A stretch of DNA of 57,014 nucleotides from Ruminococcus sp. Lineage in GTDB: Bacteria; Bacillota; Clostridia; Oscillospirales; Ruminococcaceae. Made by a program: the position numbers and the translations under genes. The stretch spans positions 1-57,014 of the forward strand of contig JAFSBM010000063.1 in assembly GCA_017437285.1 (NCBI GenBank), read 5' to 3'. Position 1 is the stretch's first letter. Each line of letters starts with the position of its first letter. Below are positions 32,530-41,488 of the stretch, piece by piece. Below the pieces are notes generated by a model. That model had not been told where the DNA came from. It ran no database searches and saw only the letters and a list, made by a program, of their open reading frames with translations.

Positions 32530-33660
32530 TTATTCATCGTAGTGCTTTTCTGTGTATTTATCAGATTTAAAGGACCATCCATTTTCTTTAAGGAAATAGA
32601 ATAAATCGTCGATTATCAAAAACAACTTAATGCAGTCAATTTGAGTTACTCTTCGTGTATTCATCCCATGGTCTACAAAGTTTCTGTTTATCATATCCTG
32701 TGACTCATTTGTGAAATCATTTCCACCTTTATACATACTTGCTATCGCATTAAGCATGGCAATGTATGACGCTTCCCGAAGAAACGATTTTTCATCAGTT
32801 GTTCTTTTTAATTCTTCTACGTATTTACCTGGTAGCATACGCCATTCTTTTCTATTGGGCGTATCCTTGTAATCTTGAAGTCGTAGTATAAAAGAATCGA
32901 CTATTGAAAATAAAATCATAGAACAAGCGGTGTAGCATTGATTATTGTAGGAAACAATAGCTTCTTCAAATTCGTGCCTGTTGTCTATTTTTCCTGTAAG
33001 CCCCTCTATCAAATTGGAGATTTCTTCTTCTGTGCAATATTCCATCGCCAATCTGTCAGCATCTTCAACTGAATTAGGGGAATTGTGATAAAGGTCAATT
33101 GAAGCCCAATCAATAAGGCACCATCCATAATTTCCCCATTGTTGTAGTGCAGCTACTATTCTTTCTCGCTCTTCCTTACTCGGAAGAGCTGATGCTATGG
33201 TTTTTGATATATTTACAGCGATTTGGTTAAAATCAAAACTTTGTCGAATGTAGTCGGCAAATCCTGACAGAATTTGAGCAAGCCCTTCCCGACACGGTTG
33301 TACTATTGATTCCACAAGGTCTTGGAAAGAACTGTCAAGTTGTTCCGCTCCCTGGGTTACTGCTTTGAAGAAACGTTCATTTTTGGGAGAATTTGAATCA
33401 AGCTCATCCCATTTTTCACTAACTGAAGGATGGGTGCTGATATAATCATCAATAAATTTATCAATGGTTTCGGAAGAAACCGAAATCTCATCTGTAGAAT
33501 CATACTCACCATCAATAATCCTCATCATAAAGAAAGCAATAGCCTGATCGTAGTTACTGGTACGCTTATAATGTGAATAACAGGCAAGAACTGCGGACAA
33601 TTTTACTTTCCCATTTTCAATGTCCACATTGTATTGTTCTCCATTCATGAAGTATTGCAT
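32530..33660 (-). CDS. HEPN-like protein, possible RNase effector
   Basis: A 376-aa, mostly helical protein. Near the C-terminus INRNFVDHGMN holds R-x4-H (Arg326, His331), the core motif of HEPN ribonucleases, within helices (REASYIAMLNAIASMY before and LFLIIDDLFYFLKENGW after). The N-terminal 200 residues are charged and unknown. HEPN proteins often act as RNA-cutting effectors in defence and toxin systems. It follows Res by 12 bases. The motif is short, so the assignment is tentative. Confidence 0.65.
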   Translation of the reverse strand: MQYFMNGEQYNVDIENGKVKLSAVLACYSHYKRTSNYDQAIAFFMMRIIDGEYDSTDEISVSSETIDKFIDDYISTHPSVSEKWDELDSNSPKNERFFKAVTQGAEQLDSSFQDLVESIVQPCREGLAQILSGFADYIRQSFDFNQIAVNISKTIASALPSKEERERIVAALQQWGNYGWCLIDWASIDLYHNSPNSVEDADRLAMEYCTEEEISNLIEGLTGKIDNRHEFEEAIVSYNNQCYTACSMILFSIVDSFILRLQDYKDTPNRKEWRMLPGKYVEELKRTTDEKSFLREASYIAMLNAIASMYKGGNDFTNESQDMINRNFVDHGMNTRRVTQIDCIKLFLIIDDLFYFLKENGWSFKSDKYTEKHYDE

Positions 33661-33672
33661 TTACATCCCCCT

Positions 33673-35892
33673 TTATTTCAATACATCCTCCAATGCCACC
33701 CAGTTTTCACCAGACATGTCATCGGTGTAAACAGTGTTGTTAATGTAGAGTTCATCATCAATGTCACGAACAAACCCCCACTGCACGCCATAACGTTCAG
33801 CGTAGTCCTTAAATGCAGTGAATTTGTTCTGTACTTGGATATCGATATTTTTGGTGTGACCTGCCTGCATACCACCTTTGGTTTCAATAATCCATACGGT
33901 ACCGTCCTTCATCTTTACAATGTAGTCGGGATAGAAAAGCCACTGTTTCAGAGAGAAACCGTCCTGATACACAATCGAGAAATACTGCTGACCGGCATCT
34001 CCGTTCTTATAAACCCAATCAATAGCATCAACACCCTCACAGTACTGTTCGAAAAGTCGTTCAGGGGTGCTTTTTCTGGTATCGGATGTTATGAACTCAT
34101 TAGTGTAGCCCTGATACGCATTCTTTGACATCGGCTTTATCTTCTTTACAACACCGAATTTGTACAATTCCGATTCTGGGATAGTAAATGTTGCCGTTTT
34201 TGCAAAATCAAGGAAGGTGATCTGTTTGGATTCCGTTGCCATGATTTCACGGAATTCCTGTTTCAGGAGTCTTGCGTTATTGATGATAAAAGCGTAGAAA
34301 TCAGTCGTATTCAGACTTACCAGCTTAAACTTGTTTTTCTTGCCCTTACGGAAAAGACGCTGCAGAATATTGCGTACTCGCTGTGCAGGAATTGAGGTTA
34401 TGGTCTTGATTTCATCAACAGCGTGCATCAGATAAATACCATGCGAGTGTGTGTTAATCTTGGTTTTAATGTCAATCTTCTTGGAAGAAGAGGCATTCGC
34501 CAAATCGGTGGTAGTTTTGAAAGCACCTTGGAGAATTTTGCTGTCAATTTCGTGTGAAAAGCTGTAGCCGGCAGATTCAAGGGCAAGTTGGTTCTCTGTT
34601 GTTCTTGAAGTGAGATGGTACTTTGTCTTGAAATGTTCGTACACCTTCTGAAGCATCTCACGTTCACCTACGCCACTATCAATGTCAAGGTTACGCATTT
34701 CTTTGGTAAGTGAAAAGTCACGAACTTTCGGCTTTGCGAAAAGTTTTCTTACTTGATACGCCTTATCAAGCGATGTCAACAGGTCGTTCTTATATTCAGA
34801 GTCGAGCGTGTAGATGTAGCAGAAATCCAGAATTCCCGGAAAACCATAATGTTTTCTTTCGGGCATACGACGAATTCTGCCGATGGTCTGAATCTGGAAG
34901 TCCGGCTTACCGCCTTCACGGAGCTTTACGAGAATTTTGGCACGAGGACAGTCCCAGCCTGTGGCAACCGCCTGCTTCATGAGGAGAAAGGCTGGTGTTC
35001 CGTTTTTGGCAGTCAGGTCGTCACTGATAATCTTAGAGTCGCTCATCCAGATGTTGACGAATCCATTATCATATGTATAGCCCATGGAAGCCAGCTTTTC
35101 TTCAACGGCAGCAATCGTTTCGGGCTGTCCAACAGGAAACTGGATGAGTACCAGAGGACGAATATCGGAATTGATTGACTCATACGCTCCAAGAATTTCC
35201 TTACGCTTGAGGTCGGCAAGATCCAACAGGTAGTCGTAGTCGCTTTCCACTTTCTGTGCCTCGTCAACGCCCTCGTTTACATAGATTGCCTGCGTAATGA
35301 GCCCTGCATCGATAACCTCATCTTCCGGGATCTCATAGAACTCCTGATGCGGTACCTTTACCGGTGTTGCAGATACACGAATAATATGCTCTGGCTTGAA
35401 TGCCTCGATAATGTCATTCGCCTTGGATGTGTTGTTTTCATGTTCCTCGTCAATGATGACAATGAAACGGATACCGTCCTGATGTGCTTCTTCAATCTTA
35501 TCAAAGAGGTTTTTGCGTTCGCCTTCCTTGAGGGCATTGTTCTTCTTGCGTGTTACCAGTTCCCAGTTGATGAATGTCACGCTTCTTCCTTCAAAGCCAG
35601 TTAGCATGGAGTACATGAGGGCACGTGTATCGATGTGCGGTGCAAGTTCGTCCATACGTTCCTTGCTCTGTTCTTCGAGTCCGCCCTTGCCGGGACAGAG
35701 CCAGATGAAGGCAGTCTTGCCATCGGTATTCTTCAGGTAGGTATCCACATATTTCACAAGGATGACTGTTTTACCTGCACCGGTCGGTGCCTTGACCGTT
35801 ACGATTTGCTTGGTGCCGGTGGCAGTTGTTTTATCGAACAGAAAATCAACGCAGTTTTCCTGAAATTCATACCTTTCAAGTCCGTTTACCAT
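33673..35892 (-). CDS. res: Type III restriction endonuclease, Res subunit
   Basis: A 739-aa protein. Helicase motifs appear in order: APTGAGKT (35-42), IVIIDEEHEN (DEEH box), SATPVK, QAVATGWDCPRA and TIGRIRR. The C-terminus has YPDYIVKMKDGT followed by WIIETKGG, a PD-(D/E)xK nuclease pattern. Res subunits usually have 900-1,000 aa, so it is short but has all parts. It overlaps Mod by seven bases (ATG inside the Mod end). With Mod it would cut DNA lacking the modification. Confidence 0.92.
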   Translation of the reverse strand: MVNGLERYEFQENCVDFLFDKTTATGTKQIVTVKAPTGAGKTVILVKYVDTYLKNTDGKTAFIWLCPGKGGLEEQSKERMDELAPHIDTRALMYSMLTGFEGRSVTFINWELVTRKKNNALKEGERKNLFDKIEEAHQDGIRFIVIIDEEHENNTSKANDIIEAFKPEHIIRVSATPVKVPHQEFYEIPEDEVIDAGLITQAIYVNEGVDEAQKVESDYDYLLDLADLKRKEILGAYESINSDIRPLVLIQFPVGQPETIAAVEEKLASMGYTYDNGFVNIWMSDSKIISDDLTAKNGTPAFLLMKQAVATGWDCPRAKILVKLREGGKPDFQIQTIGRIRRMPERKHYGFPGILDFCYIYTLDSEYKNDLLTSLDKAYQVRKLFAKPKVRDFSLTKEMRNLDIDSGVGEREMLQKVYEHFKTKYHLTSRTTENQLALESAGYSFSHEIDSKILQGAFKTTTDLANASSSKKIDIKTKINTHSHGIYLMHAVDEIKTITSIPAQRVRNILQRLFRKGKKNKFKLVSLNTTDFYAFIINNARLLKQEFREIMATESKQITFLDFAKTATFTIPESELYKFGVVKKIKPMSKNAYQGYTNEFITSDTRKSTPERLFEQYCEGVDAIDWVYKNGDAGQQYFSIVYQDGFSLKQWLFYPDYIVKMKDGTVWIIETKGGMQAGHTKNIDIQVQNKFTAFKDYAERYGVQWGFVRDIDDELYINNTVYTDDMSGENWVALEDVLK

Positions 35893-37520
35893 ATCTCGCC
35901 AGCCTCCCTCAGTTCAAAGTCAAAGTAGTAGTCCGGAATAATGTAAGAGTCAATTTCTTCAAGGAGTTTCGTCTGGGACGCAGAGAGCAGCACGTCCTGA
36001 TTGATGAATACTGCCTTGAGTTGGGTGTAGCTGCTGAAATTTTCCTCGAAAGCGTCCATTTCTTCATCGTTCATGATAATGACATACTGCTGATCATCAA
36101 TCTTGATACCGTATTCCAGCTGAATCATTTCACGGATGTGTTTCAACAATTCCTCAGACAGTTCCTCAGATTCCTTGTCCACAAAGTCGGTACGGAAGTA
36201 CATGAGGTTTGCAGGAATACCTTCAGAGTATTCGCTGCCGTCTTGACGCTTTCCGGTGATGACTGTTTTCAAGCGTTGATAGGTAACGTTTTCACAGATG
36301 CCGTTTTCGTTATTTGTGCAGAGGATGAAACTACGCTGTCCACCATCTTGCTGATTAAGTTCCATTACTGCATGACCTGTAGTACCAGAGCCGGCAAAAA
36401 AGTCTAATACAATTGCTTGTTTATTGGGCGAAAATTTAAGCAAGAACTGTATAAGGGTAGATGGCTTTGGATTATTAAACTTATTTGTTATGTTGAAGAT
36501 TGTCTTAAGCTGGTCTGCACCACTTGAAGTCGTTCCATGTTCTGTCACTAATGAGCGAGGTTTATATCCCTTGGGTTGACGTTGCTTAAAGTGTACAGTC
36601 CATTTTCCGTTTACTTTTATAATTCTTGTCTCGCCTTCCTTCAAGTCAGAAAGGAATCGAGCTTCTGAACGCAGCCAGCTAATTGGTTCTCCGTTATCTT
36701 CATACTGAAGGACTGTCCCATCAGGACAAGTGATAGGATAATATTGTTTTCCGGATTTCCTTTTAAAGGTGTCCCAGAAGTATCTTCCGATCTCATCTTC
36801 TTCTTTGTAGCGAGATATGTATTCGTCTGCGTACTCAATGAAAATGCTTGCAAGCGTAGTTGCATCATTAGCATACATAAGAATATATTCATGTTCAGTT
36901 GCAACATGGCGTGAGTCGTTACTTCCGCCTTTTTTCTTTTGCCAAATTAAAGAGGTTATGTAATTAGGCTCACCCAAAATTGCATCACACAACAGCTTCA
37001 AAGCAGAATGCTCATTATCATCAATGCTAATGAAAATAACTCCCTGCTCTGATAATAGCTTCTTTGCAATCTTCAGTCTTTCTGCCATAAATGAAAGCCA
37101 TTTGCTATGCCGGAAAGTGTCATTAAGATCGACCATTTTGTCATCATAAACAAAATCATCCTTTTTGCCCGTATTGTACGGTGGATCAATATAAATTAAA
37201 TCAATCATGCCGCCGTGTGTTTTTTCGAGCAAACGCAGTGAGTGCAGATTATCGCCCTCCAGCAAGAAATTGTATCTTTCTGTACTGGGATCACCCTGAA
37301 TCTCTCTGCTTGCATCCTCGGTAAACACCGGAATGTGTGTACGCATCTGCACGTCCACTTCTTCCTCATGTTCCTCCCACACAAGTCCATACTTCTTGGA
37401 CTTCAGTTCCTTTTCTATCTGTCCGAGTGCCATCAGCGACTCATCATCGCTGTGCTGCTCTTTCAGTGTCTCCAGAAACGCAAGCATCTGCTCGCGTCGC
37501 TGCTGTGATAAATTAGCCAT
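35886..37520 (-). CDS. mod: Type III DNA-methyltransferase, Mod subunit
   Basis: A 544-aa protein starting MANLSQQRREQMLAFLETLK at 37520 (AGGAGG five bases upstream). Motif IV DPPYNTG (112-118) precedes motif I region LDFFAGSGTTGHAV, the order of beta-class adenine methyltransferases. The end ELREAGEIW overlaps the next start. It recognises and modifies the target site for itself and Res. The specificity cannot be read. It lies eight bases after the helicase-nuclease gene. Confidence 0.95.
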   Translation of the reverse strand: MANLSQQRREQMLAFLETLKEQHSDDESLMALGQIEKELKSKKYGLVWEEHEEEVDVQMRTHIPVFTEDASREIQGDPSTERYNFLLEGDNLHSLRLLEKTHGGMIDLIYIDPPYNTGKKDDFVYDDKMVDLNDTFRHSKWLSFMAERLKIAKKLLSEQGVIFISIDDNEHSALKLLCDAILGEPNYITSLIWQKKKGGSNDSRHVATEHEYILMYANDATTLASIFIEYADEYISRYKEEDEIGRYFWDTFKRKSGKQYYPITCPDGTVLQYEDNGEPISWLRSEARFLSDLKEGETRIIKVNGKWTVHFKQRQPKGYKPRSLVTEHGTTSSGADQLKTIFNITNKFNNPKPSTLIQFLLKFSPNKQAIVLDFFAGSGTTGHAVMELNQQDGGQRSFILCTNNENGICENVTYQRLKTVITGKRQDGSEYSEGIPANLMYFRTDFVDKESEELSEELLKHIREMIQLEYGIKIDDQQYVIIMNDEEMDAFEENFSSYTQLKAVFINQDVLLSASQTKLLEEIDSYIIPDYYFDFELREAGEIW

Positions 37521-37528
37521 ATTTCCTC

Positions 37529-40216
37529 CTATTTCAGCTTTCGCTGTTCTGCACGACTCAGGCAAAGATGATTCAGATGACACTTCGCACACTTTGCCGG
37601 ATCGCACTGTCTCGGCAAATCATTCTTGCGTATCCGGTCAGCCGCCTGCCGTATTTCGCTTTCCACGCCCTCAATCAGACCATCGGTCACAGTTTCACGT
37701 GCCGTATGTTCCGAATCCAGATGATAGATTTCCATGCAGTCCGCCATTTCACCGGTCAGACGCTGATACCCGAGTGTATATATCTTCAGCTGTTCCGTAT
37801 TGATTGCTTCCGCTACACGCTTATTCGCAGTCTTAAAATCGACAATAACGGTTGTTTTCTTCCCATCAATCGTCTCTTCCTTCACCATGTCAATACGTCC
37901 ATTTACCGTGATTCCGTCACCGAGATCGATTTCTATCGGCGTTTCTGCAAAACGAATATCCGCAAAGTGGTCACGATTGTGTTCCACATACTTCATGATA
38001 CCACGTCTTGCACTGGCCTCCATATTTTCACGCAGTTTCGGTGAAGCATACGGAAGGTAGAAAACCTCATCAAATGTTTTCTTGATGAACGCTTCGTCAA
38101 TCGTCACGCCGTTTATCGCTGCAATGTTTATATTTCGCACAACCTCATGCATGGCATTACCGTAACCGAGCGCCTCCGGCATCGGTTCAACAAAACCATA
38201 GAACATCGACAGCTTGAACCGGTATGGACACTCAAAATAGTCCTCCAGCAGCGAAAAATTCAAAGTCAGTGGCATGCTGCTCTTTCGCAAATCAGGAAGG
38301 TGTGTTGAATCGTATGCCGTTGCAGGATTATATGGTAGCATACATGGAGACCCCTTTGCCTCCTCAAAGAAGGTAGAGACCGCCTTGTCACGTGTTTCCG
38401 TAGCACGGCTGATAAAGAGATACTTCTTTGCACGTGTAACCGCCACATAGAACAGCTTTCGTTCATCTTCCAGGTCACCATCAAAACGGCTCGAGCCGGT
38501 GATCCAAGTTCGGTTGATGACGTGCCAAATGCTCTTTCCGCCTACCTTCTGTGCAGGGAAGAAATTCTTATTAAGTCCGGGAATGAAAACTGCTGCGTAT
38601 TCAAGTCCCTTCGATTGGTGAACGGTCATTATCGATACCGCATCTGGTTTCGTGTATGCATTTGCAAGATGGCCTTCCGGATAATAGTTTCCTGCCGAGT
38701 ATTTCAGGAAGGAACAGAATCCGGACAGCTTACTTCTAGGGCTAAGCGTGTAGTTGATCGTTTCGTAATCATTGATTACCTGGCTGAATTTGCCGAGATT
38801 ATACAGAATAATTTCGGTTTCTCTTCTGCCATCCTCAACAAGCGAGACACCCTTCAGAAAATCGTGGTAGATTCTCTGTAAATTCAGTTCTGTGTAGTAT
38901 TTCATCTTGGATGTATCAAGTGTCATGAGGATTTGAAGACTGTCCGCCAGTTCCTTCTTGTCAAAAGGATAATTCACATCAAGCCAACGCTGATACAATT
39001 CGCTTGCCTCGATATCACCATTTAAATATTCGTATACACCTTTTGCGGCACGGCACTCCGCCGTCTGCATCAGCTCGTTCATCCCTTCGATAATAAAGGG
39101 AATACCACACTCTTCAAGTACTTCTGCAATACAAGGTCCTGGCTTTCTTTTACGCAGAAGAATCGCCATTTCGGAATAGGGAATTCCAAGATTATGCAGT
39201 TTTTCGATATTCTCGGCAATAAACTCGTACTCATCTTCGGGTTGGCGAAGTTCCTTGAAACAAACATCGCCTTCATCGTACGGTGTGTGGCAGCCCGATT
39301 TCATTACTTTCGGAAGTCGACGTGAATTGTGTACGATAACATTGCGTGCAACATTTACGATACCTTCAGTACTGCGATAGTCGGTATCGAGGACGATGTA
39401 TTTCTTGATGTTGTAACGCTGCATAAAAGTCAGAATGTTATTTGAGTCGCTGCCTCTAAACTGGTAAATGGTCTGGTCGTCATCGCCGACAACGCAGATA
39501 TTTGCACCGAGTTCCTTGAGGAGTGATACCAGACGTTCCTGTACTGGGTTAGTATCCTGGTATTCATCTACCGTCAAGTATTTGACACGTTCGGCAACGA
39601 TGCCGCGAAATAGCAGGTTGCTTTCAAGTTGATGTACCATTTCACGAAGGATGAGTGAATAATCGAAGTACTTTTCAGCGTAGAGCTTTTCTTGATATTT
39701 TCTGAAAGCCTCCTGAACATCGGCACTCCATTTCGCAGAATCATACCAATTCTCATTCAAAAGACTCATAACGCTTATGAACAGATTGGTTTCAACGTAT
39801 TTCTGAAGTCCGAGGTCGTCCATTCCGACTTCCTCGTAGTAGCGTTCCACAAAAAGTTTTGTATGTATTTCATCCAGAACAGAAAACGACTGAAATTCTG
39901 GCAGAAACTCCTTAAGCATATTAAGACAGAAACCATGAATAGTTCCTATATACATCTCAGCAAATCCCTGTGTATTACCGAGTACAGCAGTTCCCATCGA
40001 GTAGATTCTGCTTTTTAGTTCTTCTGCAGCCTTTTTAGTAAAAGTGAAAGCAACTATATTTGCAGGAGAAATGTCAGGTTTGCATTTTAGAATATTTATA
40101 ATACGGCGTGTGACAACGCCTGTTTTTCCAGCACCCGCACAGGCGATTATTTCGACATCATCGTCGATGGCGTTAATAGCCTCAACCTGCATTGGAGACA
40201 TATTTTTAGTAAGCAT
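37529..40216 (-). CDS. UvrD-like helicase fused to RecB-type nuclease with Fe-S cysteines
   Basis: An 895-aa protein. Superfamily 1 helicase motifs: ACAGAGKT (25-32), VDEYQDTNPVQ, GDDDQTIYQFRGSD, VMTVHQSKGLEYAA and KLFYVAVTRAKKYL. The C-terminus has a RecB-like nuclease (GRIDMV, VIVDFKT). Cysteines in DYFECPYRF together with the end CAKCHLNHLC fit the iron-sulfur staple seen in AddB-type nucleases. It begins the operon, which starts at a promoter 36 bases upstream. It likely unwinds and degrades DNA ends; here it may act on invading DNA together with the type III enzymes. Confidence 0.92.
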   Translation of the reverse strand: MLTKNMSPMQVEAINAIDDDVEIIACAGAGKTGVVTRRIINILKCKPDISPANIVAFTFTKKAAEELKSRIYSMGTAVLGNTQGFAEMYIGTIHGFCLNMLKEFLPEFQSFSVLDEIHTKLFVERYYEEVGMDDLGLQKYVETNLFISVMSLLNENWYDSAKWSADVQEAFRKYQEKLYAEKYFDYSLILREMVHQLESNLLFRGIVAERVKYLTVDEYQDTNPVQERLVSLLKELGANICVVGDDDQTIYQFRGSDSNNILTFMQRYNIKKYIVLDTDYRSTEGIVNVARNVIVHNSRRLPKVMKSGCHTPYDEGDVCFKELRQPEDEYEFIAENIEKLHNLGIPYSEMAILLRKRKPGPCIAEVLEECGIPFIIEGMNELMQTAECRAAKGVYEYLNGDIEASELYQRWLDVNYPFDKKELADSLQILMTLDTSKMKYYTELNLQRIYHDFLKGVSLVEDGRRETEIILYNLGKFSQVINDYETINYTLSPRSKLSGFCSFLKYSAGNYYPEGHLANAYTKPDAVSIMTVHQSKGLEYAAVFIPGLNKNFFPAQKVGGKSIWHVINRTWITGSSRFDGDLEDERKLFYVAVTRAKKYLFISRATETRDKAVSTFFEEAKGSPCMLPYNPATAYDSTHLPDLRKSSMPLTLNFSLLEDYFECPYRFKLSMFYGFVEPMPEALGYGNAMHEVVRNINIAAINGVTIDEAFIKKTFDEVFYLPYASPKLRENMEASARRGIMKYVEHNRDHFADIRFAETPIEIDLGDGITVNGRIDMVKEETIDGKKTTVIVDFKTANKRVAEAINTEQLKIYTLGYQRLTGEMADCMEIYHLDSEHTARETVTDGLIEGVESEIRQAADRIRKNDLPRQCDPAKCAKCHLNHLCLSRAEQRKLK

Positions 40217-40251
40217 GAAGACCTCCTCTCAAAAAATGTTATACATGATTA

Positions 40252-40280
40252 ATTATACCACTTTTCTACAAAAAAAGCAA
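40252..40280 (-). promoter_or_regulatory. Promoter of the seven-gene defence operon
   Basis: Minus-strand TTGCTT (plus 40275-40280) and TATAAT (plus 40252-40257), spacer 17, directly before the helicase gene. No other strong promoter is evident between the seven genes, whose gaps are 45 bases or less. Confidence 0.8.
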
Positions 40281-40355
40281 TTGTTTCCGACGATTTTTTC
40301 TACTCCCGATACAATTATATCGTGCCAGCTGTTCAGAATTTATATAGCTACAGAA

Positions 40356-40380
40356 AAATCCCCGGAAAACTCCGAGGATT
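40356..40380 (-). terminator. Terminator of the ImmA/XRE pair
   Basis: AATCC(C)CGGA / TCCG(A)GGATT, loop AAAC, followed on the minus strand by TTTTTC. It ends the repressor transcript ten bases after the ImmA stop and insulates it from the next promoter. Confidence 0.75.
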
Positions 40381-40390
40381 TACACGTATA

Positions 40391-40912
40391 TCAGTACTTC
40401 GTCCCTCTAAAGAACTGTGCATCGGGTGTATACGGCAGCTTGAAATCCATACCGAGCCGGTTCATCTCCTGCACCTTTATCAGCAACAGGTTTATATTCA
40501 CACGGAGAACACTTGCAGCCTGTGCAATGTCATACCCCTGCTTGAACAACTCCACCATCTCATCTTCGTCAATCAGAATGTGGGCGTTGACAGCGTTTGC
40601 CTCATATTCTGTGATGTCGGTCATGTCGAATAGCTGGAACTCCTGTAAGCCATTCTCACCTGCAAGATGACGATGGAGCAGATCATGGCCTAATTCATGC
40701 CCACAGACCATGTTATAAAGAATACCATTGACATTCGGATTGAGAAATATCATACGATGCTTCCAACGATAGGTATACATTCCAAGAAGGTCGGTAAATT
40801 CAGGAACATCATAAATCTGGATACTCATGCTCTGTGCAAGCTTTATTGGATTGCGAGTGCCGTGCTTCTGTATCAGATTGTTCGTTTGTCGATAAATCCC
40901 GTATGAGTCCAT
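40391..40912 (-). CDS. ImmA/IrrE metallopeptidase of prophage switch
   Basis: A 173-aa protein with HELGH in VCGHELGHDLLHRHLAG and AYEA-like downstream acids (ITEYEANAVNAHILI), the ImmA pattern. It follows the XRE repressor gene by nine bases. In this pairing the peptidase cleaves or disables the repressor to induce the phage. Confidence 0.92.
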   Translation of the reverse strand: MDSYGIYRQTNNLIQKHGTRNPIKLAQSMSIQIYDVPEFTDLLGMYTYRWKHRMIFLNPNVNGILYNMVCGHELGHDLLHRHLAGENGLQEFQLFDMTDITEYEANAVNAHILIDEDEMVELFKQGYDIAQAASVLRVNINLLLIKVQEMNRLGMDFKLPYTPDAQFFRGTKY

Positions 40913-40921
40913 TGCCGCCTC

Positions 40922-41326
40922 CTACTTCTTATATTTTTGGGGTGTGTACTTCTTGTTATCTTCCTTACAGTCAAAATAAGCCTTCTGCAGTGCAATCATA
41001 ACAGCGTCACGGTCTGAATCTGTCAGTTCGCCACCGGCAAATAATCCGGACAGCTCTGCCACCAACGCTTCTGCCTGTGCCCTTCCTCTGCTGCCATATT
41101 CTTCTGTAGCGGTCTGGATGAATTCCTCTTCATCGGCAAGCAGGTAGTTGACATCCACATCAAGGCATTCCGCAAGTTTACGATATACTTCACGTTTTCT
41201 GGGATAACGGCCATCACACTCATATGAAATATATGTACGTCTGGTAATCCCCACGAAATTTGCGACTGCCTCCTGAGACATATTCTTCTGTGTTCTTAAC
41301 TGCTTGAGCTTCTCTGCAAGTTTCAT
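40922..41326 (-). CDS. XRE-family prophage repressor (CI-like)
   Basis: A 134-aa protein. The N-terminal helix-turn-helix (LRTQKNMSQEAVANFVGITR) is of the XRE family. The C-terminal half (VDVNYLLADEEEFI, then AEALVAELSGLF) is helical. It is transcribed divergently from the early phage genes and has ATG with AGGAGG upstream. The operators between the two promoters carry TTTCAC half-sites. It is probably the maintenance repressor and the target of the ImmA next to it. Confidence 0.92.
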   Translation of the reverse strand: MKLAEKLKQLRTQKNMSQEAVANFVGITRRTYISYECDGRYPRKREVYRKLAECLDVDVNYLLADEEEFIQTATEEYGSRGRAQAEALVAELSGLFAGGELTDSDRDAVMIALQKAYFDCKEDNKKYTPQKYKK

Positions 41327-41363
41327 ATTGTTCCTCCTGTGAAACTAAATCTCTCAAAACCTA

Positions 41364-41392
41364 TTGACAAGTGTAACTCGATTGTGTATAAT
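41364..41392 (+). promoter_or_regulatory. Early lytic promoter
   Basis: TTGACA (41364-41369) and TATAAT (41387-41392), spacer 17. It reads into the 608-aa regulator and the early phage genes. Confidence 0.88.
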
Positions 41393-41420
41393 GGATATAG
41401 TGAAAGTTGATTACACTATC

Positions 41421-41449
41421 ATTGTACCATGTTTCACAGTGAAAGTCAA
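41421..41449 (-). promoter_or_regulatory. Repressor promoter, facing the XRE gene
   Basis: Minus-strand TTGACT (plus 41444-41449) and TACAAT (plus 41421-41426), spacer 17. Together with the opposite promoter it forms a divergent switch about 85 bases wide. Confidence 0.82.
41432..41444. promoter_or_regulatory. Operator palindrome TTTCAC-A-GTGAAA
   Basis: A perfect 13-bp palindrome in the spacer of the repressor promoter. Similar half-sites (GTGAAA) occur at about 41339, 41400 and 41459, so cooperative repressor binding across the switch is likely. Confidence 0.7.
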
Positions 41450-41488
41450 TAGGAAAATGTGAAATTTATAGATCGGAGGAGGATATTT

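Noticed and set aside
34428-34667. 79-aa frame inside Res
   Set aside because: Shadow frame within a well-supported gene.
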